Shown here: positions 18,331-27,596 of the stretch, in pieces
Layout: every line of letters begins with the position of its first letter
Numbering within the stretch: the stretch's first letter is position 1
DNA from: an uncultured Sulfitobacter sp.
GTDB lineage: Bacteria > Pseudomonadota > Alphaproteobacteria > Rhodobacterales > Rhodobacteraceae
Assembly: GCF_947500075.1 (NCBI RefSeq)
Contig: NZ_CANMQS010000004.1
Span: forward strand, 124,001 to 188,000
DNA length: 64,000 nucleotides
Direction: 5' to 3'
The notes under the pieces: generated by a model
Seen by the model: the letters and a program-made list of their open reading frames with translations, nothing else
Told to the model about the DNA's origin: nothing
The model's database searches: none
Made by a program: the position numbers and the translations under genes

Positions 18331-18471
18331 AAGGCTGCCTCCAGAAGTCGCGCGCAGTTGAGCGGCACAGACGGTGCTTGTCCAGCCGCCAGATCACTTC
18401 TGGGCCTGCGCGGTCCACACAACTTGCAGGCTGACCCGCAATTCGCTATCCGGGCGCCAACGTAACTCTGA

Positions 18472-19446
<975 letters not shown>

Positions 19447-19470
19447 TCCCCTTTTCAGACCGATGAACGC

Positions 19471-19500
19471 AGGCGCGTCCCTTGCCGGGCGCGCCTTTTT
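19471..19500 (+). terminator. Intrinsic terminator of mdh
   Basis: AGGCGCG at 19471-19477 pairs with CGCGCCT at 19490-19496 and is followed by a run of Ts to 19500. It begins 25 bases after the mdh stop. Confidence 0.85.
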
Positions 19501-19715
19501 CCATGGCCTCCACATCCACGTCGGCCTCGTTTGCCCACCGCCGTGGCCCCTCTTTTTGGCCTTAAATATCCCAGCGCAGCCCAGGCCCCACGCGGGCCGC
19601 CCAGGATGATGCGCCTGCCTTGCCATCACCCAAACTTACACAAGACGGTGACTTCTACCCTGTCCACAGCCTTAAACTGATGCAGGCTGTGACAAAGATG
19701 CGCTAGGCTGCCCCC

Positions 19716-20375
19716 ATGCGCCTGTTTGCCCTTTTGATCTGCCTTTTGCCCAGCCGTGTGTTTGCATGCGATCTGGCGCTGGTGCTGGCGGTTGATGTGT
19801 CCGGCTCTGTTGACCGGCATGAATACCGGGTGCAGATGGATGGGCTGGCAGCAGCGCTGCGCGACGGGATCGTCACCGAAGCCCTGATGTCGCAGCAGGC
19901 GCGGGTGACATTAGTGCAGTGGTCCGGCCTGTCCCGCCAAATCCAGACGGTGCCCTGGACCGCCATCACCTCGGCGCAGGATGTGGCGGATCTGTCGGAT
20001 GCGATCGCGGCGGACCCGCGCATCTGGCGCAACTATTCCACGGCCATCGGGGAAGCGCTTGCGCTGTCAATTGACCTGTTAAACGCCGTCCCCTGCGGGC
20101 GCAAAGTGATTGATGTGTCCGGCGATGGCCTGTCGAACGAAGGGGCTGAGCCACAAACGCAACGCGCCGCCTTGTCTGCCCAGGGTATCATTGTGAACGC
20201 ATTGGCGATTGAAACGGATGACACCGACCTGACCGGCTATTTCTTTGAAAATCTCATCCATGGGGAAGGCGCCTTTGTGGTTACGGCAAATGGCTTTGAA
20301 GACTATCCCGATAAAATCAGACGGAAATTGCAGCGCGAAACCACAAAGCAGCTCAGCGCGCTGACATTTCGCTGA
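19716..20375 (+). CDS. DUF1194 exported von Willebrand A-like protein
   Basis: This 219-residue protein has a short signal peptide (RLFALLICLLPSRVFA). It then enters a vWA fold with the MIDAS motif DVSGS (about residues 28-32) and the DGLSNEG metal-site loop, matching DUF1194 proteins. The family has no known role; vWA domains usually bind protein partners through Mg. The Shine-Dalgarno is weak. An 8-bp hairpin (CACAGCCT at 19665-19672 with AGGCTGTG at 19684-19691) lies just upstream. The gene directly precedes the sdh promoter region. Confidence 0.85.
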   Translation: MRLFALLICLLPSRVFACDLALVLAVDVSGSVDRHEYRVQMDGLAAALRDGIVTEALMSQQARVTLVQWSGLSRQIQTVPWTAITSAQDVADLSDAIAADPRIWRNYSTAIGEALALSIDLLNAVPCGRKVIDVSGDGLSNEGAEPQTQRAALSAQGIIVNALAIETDDTDLTGYFFENLIHGEGAFVVTANGFEDYPDKIRRKLQRETTKQLSALTFR

Positions 20376-20377
20376 TT

Positions 20378-20408
20378 TGTGATCACGCCAGAAAGCCCTG
20401 TGATCACA
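20378..20408. promoter_or_regulatory. Paired TGTGATCAC operators upstream of sdhC
   Basis: TGTGATCACG at 20378-20387 and TGTGATCACA at 20399-20408 have centres 21 bp apart, the same motif and spacing as the pair upstream of sucC. They start two bases after the DUF1194 stop and lie 170-200 bp before the sdhC ATG, in a gap with no other gene, so they probably control the sdh operon. Confidence 0.7.
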
Positions 20409-20575
20409 AGCAGGCCGGTTCTTGCCAATTGATGATATTTTCTGCACAGATGCGCCAACAAACCGCGCCTGCGCACAGGTGCGGCCCGTGACATGGCTGG
20501 AAAAAGTGGTATCACTTGTACCCAGCCAACAGACGAAACGCCCGTGTAGCAACGCGTAGCCAAAGGACCCTAAGT

Positions 20576-20959
20576 ATGGCCGATGTGAATCGGGGTAACC
20601 GCCCCTTGTCACCGCATTTGACGATCTACCGCCCGCAGCTGACCTCAATGACATCCATCCTGACGCGGATCACCGGCAACGCGATGTTGATCGCCGCCCT
20701 GCTGATCGTCTGGTGGTTCCTCGCCGCCGCCACGTCGGAGGGGTATTTCAACGCGGTCAATGGTTTCGTCACCAGCTGGTTTGGCGATCTGATCATGTTC
20801 TTCTCTGTCCTTGGTCTTTGGTATCATACGCTGGCAGGCATCCGGCACCTGATCTGGGACAACGCCATCGCGATGGACATCCCCACGGCAGAGAAACTCG
20901 GCTGGGCCTGCATTGGCGGGTCGGTTGTGTTGACCATCCTCACCGCGCTGATTGTATAA
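20576..20959 (+). CDS. sdhC: Succinate dehydrogenase cytochrome b556 subunit
   Basis: This 127-residue protein has three transmembrane helices and the SdhC signature RPLSPHLTIYRPQLTSMTSILTRITG. The haem-ligand histidine lies in GLWYHTLAGIRHLIWD. It anchors the SdhAB head to the inner membrane and forms part of the quinone site. I placed the start at the ATG with AAGGA eight bases upstream, 20 codons into the longest open frame. It is the first gene of the sdh operon, downstream of the paired operators. Confidence 0.95.
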   Translation: MADVNRGNRPLSPHLTIYRPQLTSMTSILTRITGNAMLIAALLIVWWFLAAATSEGYFNAVNGFVTSWFGDLIMFFSVLGLWYHTLAGIRHLIWDNAIAMDIPTAEKLGWACIGGSVVLTILTALIV

Positions 20960-20972
20960 GGGGGGCTGACAC

Positions 20973-21344
20973 ATGGCATATCTGACAGACCGCAAACGCG
21001 CCCTCGGGCTTGGCTCCGCAAAGACGGGCACCGCACATTTCTGGTCGATGAAGGTCAGCTCCGTTGCGCTGCTGATCCTGATCCCGCTTTTCGTTTTTAC
21101 CTTTGGCCCTGCGCTGGGCGGGACCTATGAGGAAATCCTCGCCTACTACAGCCGTCCCTGGCCTGCGATTGTCGCGGCATTGACGCTGGTGGTGGGGTTC
21201 AAACACTTCAATGACGGTGTGCAGACACTGATCGAGGACTATGTGCACGGCACTGCCAACAAGGTCGCGATCATCCTGATGACCTGTCTGAGCTATGGTG
21301 CTGCGGCAATTGGCGTTTTTGCCATCGCGCGCCTGGCGCTCTAA
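20973..21344 (+). CDS. sdhD: Succinate dehydrogenase membrane anchor subunit
   Basis: This 123-residue protein has three hydrophobic helices. The N-terminus TDRKRALGLGSAKTGTAHFWSMKVSSVALL and the FKHFNDGVQTLIEDYVHG segment are typical of alphaproteobacterial SdhD, with a histidine positioned to co-ligate haem b. It pairs with SdhC as the membrane anchor of complex II. It starts 13 bp after sdhC. Confidence 0.95.
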   Translation: MAYLTDRKRALGLGSAKTGTAHFWSMKVSSVALLILIPLFVFTFGPALGGTYEEILAYYSRPWPAIVAALTLVVGFKHFNDGVQTLIEDYVHGTANKVAIILMTCLSYGAAAIGVFAIARLAL

Positions 21345-21374
21345 CTACCATTCATTCCCACGGGGAGAGTAAAT

Positions 21375-23180
21375 ATGGCCGCATATGAGTATGAAACCCA
21401 CGAATATGACGTGGTTGTTGTTGGTGCAGGCGGCGCAGGTCTGCGCGCCACGCTGGGCATGGCAGAGCAGGGGTTGCGCACCGCCTGTATCTCGAAGGTG
21501 TTTCCGACCCGCTCGCACACGGTTGCGGCACAGGGCGGCATCGCCGCCAGTTTGAGCAACATGGGCCCCGACAACTGGCAGTGGCACATGTACGACACGG
21601 TGAAAGGCTCGGATTGGCTGGGTGACACGGATGCGATGGAATACCTCGCCCGCGAAGCCCCCAAGGCGGTCTATGAGCTGGAACATTATGGCGTGCCGTT
21701 CTCTCGCACCGAAGAAGGCAAGATTTACCAGCGTCCTTTCGGCGGCCACACCACCGAATTTGGCGAAGGCCCCCCCGTGCAGCGGACCTGTGCCGCGGCG
21801 GACCGGACCGGTCACGCGATCCTGCACACGCTTTATGGCCAAAGCCTCAAGCAGAAGGCGGAGTTCTTTATCGAATACTTCGCGATTGATCTGATCATGT
21901 CTGAGGACGGCGTTTGTCAGGGCGTGCTCTGCTGGAAACTGGATGACGGCACCATGCACCTCTTCAGCGCCAAGATGGTGGTGCTGGCGACGGGTGGCTA
22001 TGGCCGTGCGTATTTCTCGGCCACTTCTGCGCATACCTGCACCGGCGACGGTGGCGGCATGACCGCCCGCGCGGGCCTGCCGTTGCAGGACATGGAATTC
22101 GTGCAGTTCCACCCGACGGGTATCTATGGTGCGGGCTGCCTGATCACCGAAGGCGCGCGGGGTGAGGGCGGATACCTCACCAACTCCGAAGGCGAGCGGT
22201 TCATGGAGCGCTATGCGCCGACCTACAAGGACCTTGCGTCACGCGATGTTGTCAGCCGCTGCATGACGATGGAAATCCGCGAAGGGCGCGGTGTGGGGGA
22301 CAAGGGGGATCACATCCACCTGCACCTCAACCACCTGCCGCCAGAAACGCTGGACCTGCGCCTGCCGGGGATTTCTGAATCCGCGCGCATCTTCGCGGGG
22401 GTGGATCTGACCAAGGAACCGATCCCGGTTCTGCCGACCGTGCACTACAACATGGGCGGCATTCCGACGAACTATTGGGGTGAGGTGCTTGCCCCGACCA
22501 AGGACAACCCCGACAATGTCTCGCCCGGTCTGATGGCTGTGGGGGAGGCGGGTTGCGCTTCTGTGCATGGGGCGAACCGTCTGGGATCAAACTCCCTCAT
22601 CGACCTTGTCGTCTTCGGCAGGGCCGCGGCGATCCGCGCGAAGGATGTGGTGGACGCCGAAGCCCCTGTGCCGACGCCAAGCAAGCGTTCCATCGAAGCT
22701 GCGTTCAGCCGCTTTGACGGTTTGCGCTATGCCAAGGGCCACGTGCCCACTGCCGAACTGCGCCTTGAGATGCAGCAGACCATGCAGGCCGATGCCGCCG
22801 TCTTCCGCACCGACAAGACGCTGGAAGAAGGCCGGGAGAAGATGGTCGATGTGGCAGGCAAGCTCGATGATCTGAGCGTCACCGACACCTCACTGGTGTG
22901 GAACTCCGATCTGATGGAGACGCTGGAACTGACCAACCTGATGCCCAATGCGGTCGCGACAATCACCGCAGCGGCGGCCCGCAAGGAAAGCCGCGGCGCA
23001 CATGCGCATGAGGATTACCCGGACCGCGACGATGAGAACTGGCGCAAGCACAGCCTGATCTGGTTCAAAGGCAACGAAGCCTCATTGGGCTTCCGTGGCG
23101 TGCACCTCAAGCCACTGACCAGCCACAACGAAGGCGGCATCGACCTGAAAAAGATTGCCCCCAAGGCACGGGTGTATTGA
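21375..23180 (+). CDS. sdhA: Succinate dehydrogenase flavoprotein subunit
   Basis: This 601-residue catalytic subunit oxidises succinate to fumarate. It has the dinucleotide fold [15 protein letters not shown] and the covalent FAD histidine in SHTVAAQGG (His48). The active-site stretch includes [31 protein letters not shown] and [18 protein letters not shown]. The length is typical. Preceded by GGGGAGAG, it lies in the sdhC-sdhD-sdhA order, but two extra genes separate it from sdhB. Confidence 0.98.
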   Translation: MAAYEYETHEYDVVVVGAGGAGLRATLGMAEQGLRTACISKVFPTRSHTVAAQGGIAASLSNMGPDNWQWHMYDTVKGSDWLGDTDAMEYLAREAPKAVYELEHYGVPFSRTEEGKIYQRPFGGHTTEFGEGPPVQRTCAAADRTGHAILHTLYGQSLKQKAEFFIEYFAIDLIMSEDGVCQGVLCWKLDDGTMHLFSAKMVVLATGGYGRAYFSATSAHTCTGDGGGMTARAGLPLQDMEFVQFHPTGIYGAGCLITEGARGEGGYLTNSEGERFMERYAPTYKDLASRDVVSRCMTMEIREGRGVGDKGDHIHLHLNHLPPETLDLRLPGISESARIFAGVDLTKEPIPVLPTVHYNMGGIPTNYWGEVLAPTKDNPDNVSPGLMAVGEAGCASVHGANRLGSNSLIDLVVFGRAAAIRAKDVVDAEAPVPTPSKRSIEAAFSRFDGLRYAKGHVPTAELRLEMQQTMQADAAVFRTDKTLEEGREKMVDVAGKLDDLSVTDTSLVWNSDLMETLELTNLMPNAVATITAAAARKESRGAHAHEDYPDRDDENWRKHSLIWFKGNEASLGFRGVHLKPLTSHNEGGIDLKKIAPKARVY

Positions 23181-23184
23181 TCTG

Positions 23185-23514
23185 ATGCGCTTTGTGGGTT
23201 TGATCTGTGGCGCGCTGATGCTCACGGGCTGTGTGGAAGTGCAGCAGGCCGTCGACAATACGGCGCGGCAAGGGGCCAAGGGTGTGGTGGCGCAGACGCT
23301 GGCCACCCGGTTCCCGCAGGTGCCCAAGGAACTGATCACACCCTTCACCGATTGCGTGATCGACAACGCAAAGGCCGTGGAAATCCAGGAGTTCGCCCGC
23401 GCCTCCATCGTTGGCGTGGATGAAAACACCGTCACCACGGTGCGTAACGTGTTGTCGCGCCCTGAAACGGTGCAATGCCTGCAATCCAACGCCTTGAGCA
23501 GCGGGTTGATCTGA
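23185..23514 (+). CDS. Small lipoprotein between sdhA and sdhB
   Basis: This 109-residue precursor starts MRFVGLICGALMLTGC, a short signal with an LTGC lipobox, so the mature protein is lipid-anchored. The remainder is helical with two more Cys (TDCVIDNAK and VQCLQSN). No characterised family is recognised. It starts four bases after the sdhA stop and ends three bases before the FkbM gene, so it is co-transcribed with sdh and might act in complex II assembly or be a passenger. Confidence 0.75.
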   Translation: MRFVGLICGALMLTGCVEVQQAVDNTARQGAKGVVAQTLATRFPQVPKELITPFTDCVIDNAKAVEIQEFARASIVGVDENTVTTVRNVLSRPETVQCLQSNALSSGLI

Positions 23515-23517
23515 CCA

Positions 23518-24330
23518 ATGACCGCGCTGGCCATGTCGCATACCACACCGATTGACCCGGAGGCGAATGCCGCCGCCCTGCGCGCGGTGTTTCAGGATGC
23601 GGACAAACCGACGCGCCAGAAACTGGTCCCGATCCTGCCACCGGGCGTGGTGGAGTTTGCGGGGGTGCGGCTCTATGTCGATCCGCGCGACAATTACACC
23701 GACAGGCGCATCTGGCTGGATGGTCAACCACCTGAAATGGCTTCGCTCATGGCGCTGGTCGAATTGATCGAAGGGCGCAACGCCTTTGTGCTGGACATCG
23801 GGGCCAATTGCGGCGCCTTTGCCGTGCCGCTGGGGCTGGCTGCCGGAGAAGGCAGCCGCGTTGTGGCGTTTGAGCCGAACCCGGCGATGATTGGCCGTCT
23901 GGGCCACAACATCACGCTGAACGGGCTGGGTGATGTGATCCGGGTCGAGGGATGTGCGCTGGGTGCGGCTTCGGGTGAAGCGATACTGAACTTCCGCTCG
24001 CGCAATTTCGGGCAGGCTTCGCTGATGCCGATCCGGCCGCGGATGCGGGATGGCGGCACGTTGGTGCCGATCCGGCCCCTGATGGACTTTGTTGCTGAAG
24101 CACAGGGCCATGATCTGTCCGTGCTGAAGATCGACGTAGAGGGGGCAGAAGTCGCAGCCCTTGGCCCGCTGTTGGACGCAGGCGGTTGGCTGCCCGATGC
24201 GATGCTGATTGAGACCGTACACAAGGCCGACTGGGAGGTCGATCTTGTGGCGAAGATACTGGATCTGGGCTTTGACGTGACGTTGGAAGCCGATGGAAAC
24301 ACGCTCTTTACCCGGACGGGTGGAGCGTAA
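23518..24330 (+). CDS. FkbM family methyltransferase
   Basis: This 270-residue protein has a Rossmann methyltransferase core with the SAM-binding VLDIGANCGAFAVPLGLA (about residues 92-109), VVAFEPNPAMIGRL and LKIDVEGAE, the pattern of FkbM-type O-methyltransferases. No signal peptide is seen, so it is cytosolic. Substrates of FkbM proteins range from polyketides to sugars and proteins, and this one is unknown. It is embedded in the sdh operon between a lipoprotein and sdhB, with a 73-bp gap containing a hairpin before sdhB. Confidence 0.9.
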   Translation: MTALAMSHTTPIDPEANAAALRAVFQDADKPTRQKLVPILPPGVVEFAGVRLYVDPRDNYTDRRIWLDGQPPEMASLMALVELIEGRNAFVLDIGANCGAFAVPLGLAAGEGSRVVAFEPNPAMIGRLGHNITLNGLGDVIRVEGCALGAASGEAILNFRSRNFGQASLMPIRPRMRDGGTLVPIRPLMDFVAEAQGHDLSVLKIDVEGAEVAALGPLLDAGGWLPDAMLIETVHKADWEVDLVAKILDLGFDVTLEADGNTLFTRTGGA

Positions 24331-24369
24331 CGAAACAAGGCCCCTTAGCCGGGGGTCGTAAATGGGACA

Positions 24370-24386
24370 GGTGGCGCATCGCCACC
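24370..24386 (+). other. Perfect hairpin before the sdhB ribosome-binding site
   Basis: GGTGGCG (24370-24376) and CGCCACC (24380-24386) form a 7-bp stem with a CAT loop, ending a few bases before the AGGAG of sdhB. There is no T-run, so termination is unlikely. It may protect mRNA or tune sdhB translation. Confidence 0.5.
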
Positions 24387-24403
24387 AACACAGGAGACGC
24401 GAA

Positions 24404-25183
24404 ATGGTACAGCTGACGCTCCCCAAGAACTCTCGCATGACGCGGGGCAAGACATGGCCGAAGCCGGAGGGCGCGACCAATCTCAAGGAATTCCAGATCT
24501 ACCGCTGGAACCCTGATGATGGCAAAAACCCCTCCATCGACACCTATTTCGTCGATATGGACAGCTGCGGGCCGATGATCCTCGACGGTCTGATCAAGAT
24601 CAAGAATGAGATCGACCCGACGCTGACCTTCCGCCGGTCCTGCCGCGAAGGGATTTGCGGGTCTTGTGCGATGAACATCGACGGGATCAACACGCTGGCC
24701 TGTACCTATGGCGTGGCTGAAGTGAAGGGCGCGGTGAAAATCTATCCGCTGCCGCATATGCCGGTGATCAAGGACCTGATCCCGGATCTGACGCATTTCT
24801 ACGCCCAGCACGCCAGCATCCAGCCCTGGCTGGAAACGGATACGCCCGCACCTGCGAAGGAATGGAAGCAATCCACCGATGATCGTGAGAAGCTGGATGG
24901 GCTCTATGAGTGTATCATGTGCGCCTGCTGCTCCACCTCCTGCCCCAGCTACTGGTGGAACGGGGATCGCTACCTCGGGCCAGCGGCATTGCTGCATGCC
25001 TACCGCTGGATCATTGACAGCCGCGATGAAGCCACAGGCGAGCGGCTGGATGATCTGGAAGACCCCTTCAAGCTCTATCGCTGCCACACGATCATGAACT
25101 GTGCCAAGACCTGCCCGAAAGGTCTGAACCCCGCACAAGCGATTGCCCAGATCAAGAAGCTGATGGTCGAACGCACCGTTTGA
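24404..25183 (+). CDS. sdhB: Succinate dehydrogenase iron-sulfur subunit
   Basis: This 259-residue subunit carries electrons from FAD to quinone. The N-terminal ferredoxin domain has the [2Fe-2S] cysteines in [16 protein letters not shown] and a later NTLAC. The C-terminal domain has [16 protein letters not shown] and [17 protein letters not shown] for the [4Fe-4S] and [3Fe-4S] clusters. I chose the ATG with AGGAG just upstream, 14 codons inside the longest frame. It closes the sdh operon, about 1.2 kb from sdhA. Confidence 0.97.
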   Translation: MVQLTLPKNSRMTRGKTWPKPEGATNLKEFQIYRWNPDDGKNPSIDTYFVDMDSCGPMILDGLIKIKNEIDPTLTFRRSCREGICGSCAMNIDGINTLACTYGVAEVKGAVKIYPLPHMPVIKDLIPDLTHFYAQHASIQPWLETDTPAPAKEWKQSTDDREKLDGLYECIMCACCSTSCPSYWWNGDRYLGPAALLHAYRWIIDSRDEATGERLDDLEDPFKLYRCHTIMNCAKTCPKGLNPAQAIAQIKKLMVERTV

Positions 25184-25234
25184 TGCCGAAGGTGCCACCG
25201 TGCCCGGTGCCTCGGGGCGGTGGCGGAGGTCATG

Positions 25235-25453
25235 ATGCCGCTACTGATCGCTTTCATCATCGCTGTGGTGGTTGTCGCCATCTATGCCCGCCGCAATACG
25301 GGCACGCGGGCATGCCGTTGGCGCGAAGACCGCGCGGGCAGCAAAGGCGCGCTGATCAAGTACAACTGTATCACCTGCGGCGCGGAAGCGTTCCGCAGCA
25401 CCGGCATACCGGACCGCTGCATGTCGGGGCAGGGTGGGGCAAGCAAGCTCTGA
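25235..25453 (+). CDS. Small single-span membrane protein with CxxC
   Basis: This 72-residue protein has one N-terminal transmembrane helix (LLIAFIIAVVVVAIYA) followed by a basic linker and a short cysteine-containing tail (YNCITCGAEAF and DRCMS), which could bind a metal or form a disulfide. I chose the second of two adjacent ATGs because GGAGG then lies at a normal distance. No family is recognised. It sits just downstream of sdhB and may be co-transcribed. Confidence 0.6.
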   Translation: MPLLIAFIIAVVVVAIYARRNTGTRACRWREDRAGSKGALIKYNCITCGAEAFRSTGIPDRCMSGQGGASKL

Positions 25454-25508
25454 CCCGCTTTACAGCGCGCCAACGCTCCGCCACTTTGCTCAGGCAAAGG
25501 AGCCGCCA

Positions 25509-26354
25509 ATGACCACACGTCCCGAAGATGCCGAAACCCGCCGCGATGTGCCGCCGGTGATCTGTTACCCCGTGGAGACCCTGCCGCAGCCTGACATGGG
25601 GCTCTACACCCGCGCGCGGGACCGGCTGACCAAGACCGAAGAGGTTCTGGTGGCCCCGCGGGATGCGGCGACATTCCATGTGCCTGCGGGTCATTTCTTT
25701 CGGATCGTTTCCGTCGAAGGGCCGCAGGTGGGCGATTTGAACCTGTGGCACGCGGATGATCTGAGCGAGCGGTTCTACACCGGCAAAACCCGCGCCCTGC
25801 ATGGCACCCATCTGACCACGGGCCAGCAGATGTGGTCCGCTTTTCCGCATCTGCGGCCCATGGCGACGATCACCCACGACACGCTGGGCTGGTACGGGAT
25901 CGACCGCTATGGCGGGTCGGTCCATGACGTGATCGGCACCCGCTGTGATCCCTACACGCATAATCTGCTCAAAGGCGGGCACTACCATCATTGCTGTCAC
26001 TCCAACCTGACCCGCGCTTTGGCGGACCATCTGGGCGTGCCGTTGGCGCAAGCGGAGCCCCATGTCCATGATGTGCTGAACGTCTTCATGTGCACAGGGT
26101 TCACCCGCGACACAGGGCAATACTTCATGAAGGCGAGCCCCGTCCGCCCCGGAGATTACATCGAGTTCTTTGCCGAGGTCGATCTGCTGGGCGCGCTCAG
26201 CGCCTGTCCGGGCGGCGATTGTTCGTCCGAGCATTCGTCAGACGCGGCGGCCTGTCACCCCCTGCTGGTGGAGGTGTTCAAACCCGAGGGCGGTGCGTTG
26301 GACGGATGGGTGCCACCTGCCGCCAATGGCTATGACGGCACACACGGACGTTAA
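25509..26354 (+). CDS. DUF1989 / urea carboxylase-associated family protein
   Basis: This 281-residue protein shows the DUF1989 pattern: [21 protein letters not shown], a Cys in [15 protein letters not shown] and NVFMCTGF, plus [16 protein letters not shown]. These conserved Cys and His suggest a bound metal. Family members are annotated as urea carboxylase-associated or aminomethyltransferase-like proteins, and some act in urea or allophanate metabolism. AGGAG lies seven bases before the ATG. Its stop overlaps that of the convergent deoD gene. No urea genes are nearby. Confidence 0.85.
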   Translation: MTTRPEDAETRRDVPPVICYPVETLPQPDMGLYTRARDRLTKTEEVLVAPRDAATFHVPAGHFFRIVSVEGPQVGDLNLWHADDLSERFYTGKTRALHGTHLTTGQQMWSAFPHLRPMATITHDTLGWYGIDRYGGSVHDVIGTRCDPYTHNLLKGGHYHHCCHSNLTRALADHLGVPLAQAEPHVHDVLNVFMCTGFTRDTGQYFMKASPVRPGDYIEFFAEVDLLGALSACPGGDCSSEHSSDAAACHPLLVEVFKPEGGALDGWVPPAANGYDGTHGR

Positions 26355-27061
26355 GCGTCAGGGAAAGCGGCCTGAAGGGCGATTTCAACCATGTCGCCAA
26401 AGGTCCGCTCACGGTCCTCTGACGGCAGGGCTTCACCGGTCTGCAAGTGGTCGGAGACGGTCAGCACGGCCAGTGCGCGGCGCCCATGGCGGGCGGCAAG
26501 CGTATAAAGCTCCGCTGCTTCCATCTCAACACCCAGAATGCCATGGCGGACCATCTGCTCATCCAGATCAGGGCGTTCGGCATAAAAGACGTCAGAGGAA
26601 TAGATCCCGCCGACATGGGTGGTGGTGCCTTTGGCCTCCGCCGCAGCAACGGCGGCTTTCAACAGCGACCAGTCGGCACAGGGCGCATAGTTCACTTCTC
26701 TAAAGATGCCCGAGGACGGCGAGGTGATGGTCGTGGCTGTCATCGCAATGATCACATCCCGAATGCCGACATGTTTCTGCATGCCGCCGCAGGAGCCAAT
26801 GCGAATAAGCGTCTGCGCGCCGTATTCGCTGATGAGTTCATTGGCGTAAATGGACAGGGACGGCATCCCCATGCCCGAGCCCTGAATGCTCACCCGATTG
26901 CCGCGCCATGTGCCGGTGAAGCCAAGCATGCCGCGCACGTTGTTCACCAGTTGCGCGTCTTCCAAAAACGTCTCTGCCGCCCATTTGGCGCGATAAGGAT
27001 CGCCGGGCATCAAAACGGTTTCAGCAATCTCACCGGGCTTTGCGCCGATATGTACTGTCAT
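26351..27061 (-). CDS. deoD: Purine-nucleoside phosphorylase, DeoD type
   Basis: This 236-residue protein starts [27 protein letters not shown] and includes [16 protein letters not shown], the phosphate-binding [21 protein letters not shown] and the catalytic TVSDHL, all typical of hexameric bacterial PNPase. It cleaves purine (deoxy)ribonucleosides with phosphate, salvaging bases. The gene is convergent with the DUF1989 gene, with overlapping stops (TTAA). A link to the purine-nucleoside-type ABC importer at 39-44 kb is functional only, not positional. Confidence 0.96.
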   Translation of the reverse strand: MTVHIGAKPGEIAETVLMPGDPYRAKWAAETFLEDAQLVNNVRGMLGFTGTWRGNRVSIQGSGMGMPSLSIYANELISEYGAQTLIRIGSCGGMQKHVGIRDVIIAMTATTITSPSSGIFREVNYAPCADWSLLKAAVAAAEAKGTTTHVGGIYSSDVFYAERPDLDEQMVRHGILGVEMEAAELYTLAARHGRRALAVLTVSDHLQTGEALPSEDRERTFGDMVEIALQAAFPDA

Positions 27062-27109
27062 GGAAAACTCCGCTGCGGTTTGGGGGCGTGTGACGGGAAG
27101 GATTGAATT

Positions 27110-27131
27110 GGCGGGTCAATAGAGACCCGCC
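27110..27131. terminator. Hairpin downstream of the H-NS-like gene
   Basis: GGCGGGTC (27110-27117) pairs perfectly with GACCCGCC (27124-27131) over a six-base loop, in the 104-bp gap between the end of the H-NS-like gene and the start of deoD. It could terminate H-NS transcription on the minus strand, although the following bases are only moderately T-rich. Confidence 0.5.
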
Positions 27132-27165
27132 TCTTCGAACGTGTAATTGAATACCAGTATTTTAT

Positions 27166-27504
27166 TCAAATACGCATCGTATCGGGTGAAACACCTTTTT
27201 CAACCGCTGCGCGATACCAATTCGGCTGACGGCCCTTACCCGTCCAGGTAATCGCTTTGTCATCCGGGTTGGCAAATTGCGGCTTTGATTTCTTCGTGGG
27301 TTTTTTGGCCACGCGTTTTGCCTTTGCCTTGGGCTTTTCATCCGACAAATCCTCAAGGGAAAAGCCAAACTCAGCAGCTGCTCTTTCGGCAGCTTTGCGG
27401 GCCTGACGGCGGTCGCGCGCCTGCACATTTAACAGTGCTTTCTTGACGTCTGACAGCAGCTTTTCCAGCTCTTTTGCAGACATTGATTTAAGATCTTGGG
27501 TCAA
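27166..27504 (-). CDS. H-NS-like nucleoid protein (HvrA/H-NS histone family)
   Basis: This 112-residue protein has an N-terminal coiled-coil oligomerisation region (about residues 8-50, KELEKLLSDVKKALLNVQARDRRQARKAAER split by charged residues). A Lys-rich linker follows, then the C-terminal H-NS DNA-binding core TWTGKGRQPNWYRAAVEKG. It binds curved AT-rich DNA and silences genes; in Rhodobacter the relative HvrA regulates photosynthesis and nitrogen genes. The start is a TTG at 27502-27504 with AGGAGG seven bases upstream; an ATG seven codons later lacks such a site. GC content is lower than in neighbours. Confidence 0.9.
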   Translation of the reverse strand: MTQDLKSMSAKELEKLLSDVKKALLNVQARDRRQARKAAERAAAEFGFSLEDLSDEKPKAKAKRVAKKPTKKSKPQFANPDDKAITWTGKGRQPNWYRAAVEKGVSPDTMRI

Positions 27505-27596
27505 TGGATTACCTCCTCTTCCGGTGCCATTGAATGGCCCTTACAAGAAAAAGAATCCGTTTTAAACAGGTTTGTAGAAGTAGTTTGGTTTACGTC

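Noticed and set aside
27502..27504. TTG start for the H-NS-like gene as an error
   Set aside because: A strong AGGAGG at ideal spacing supports the TTG over the downstream ATG, so I kept it as the start.
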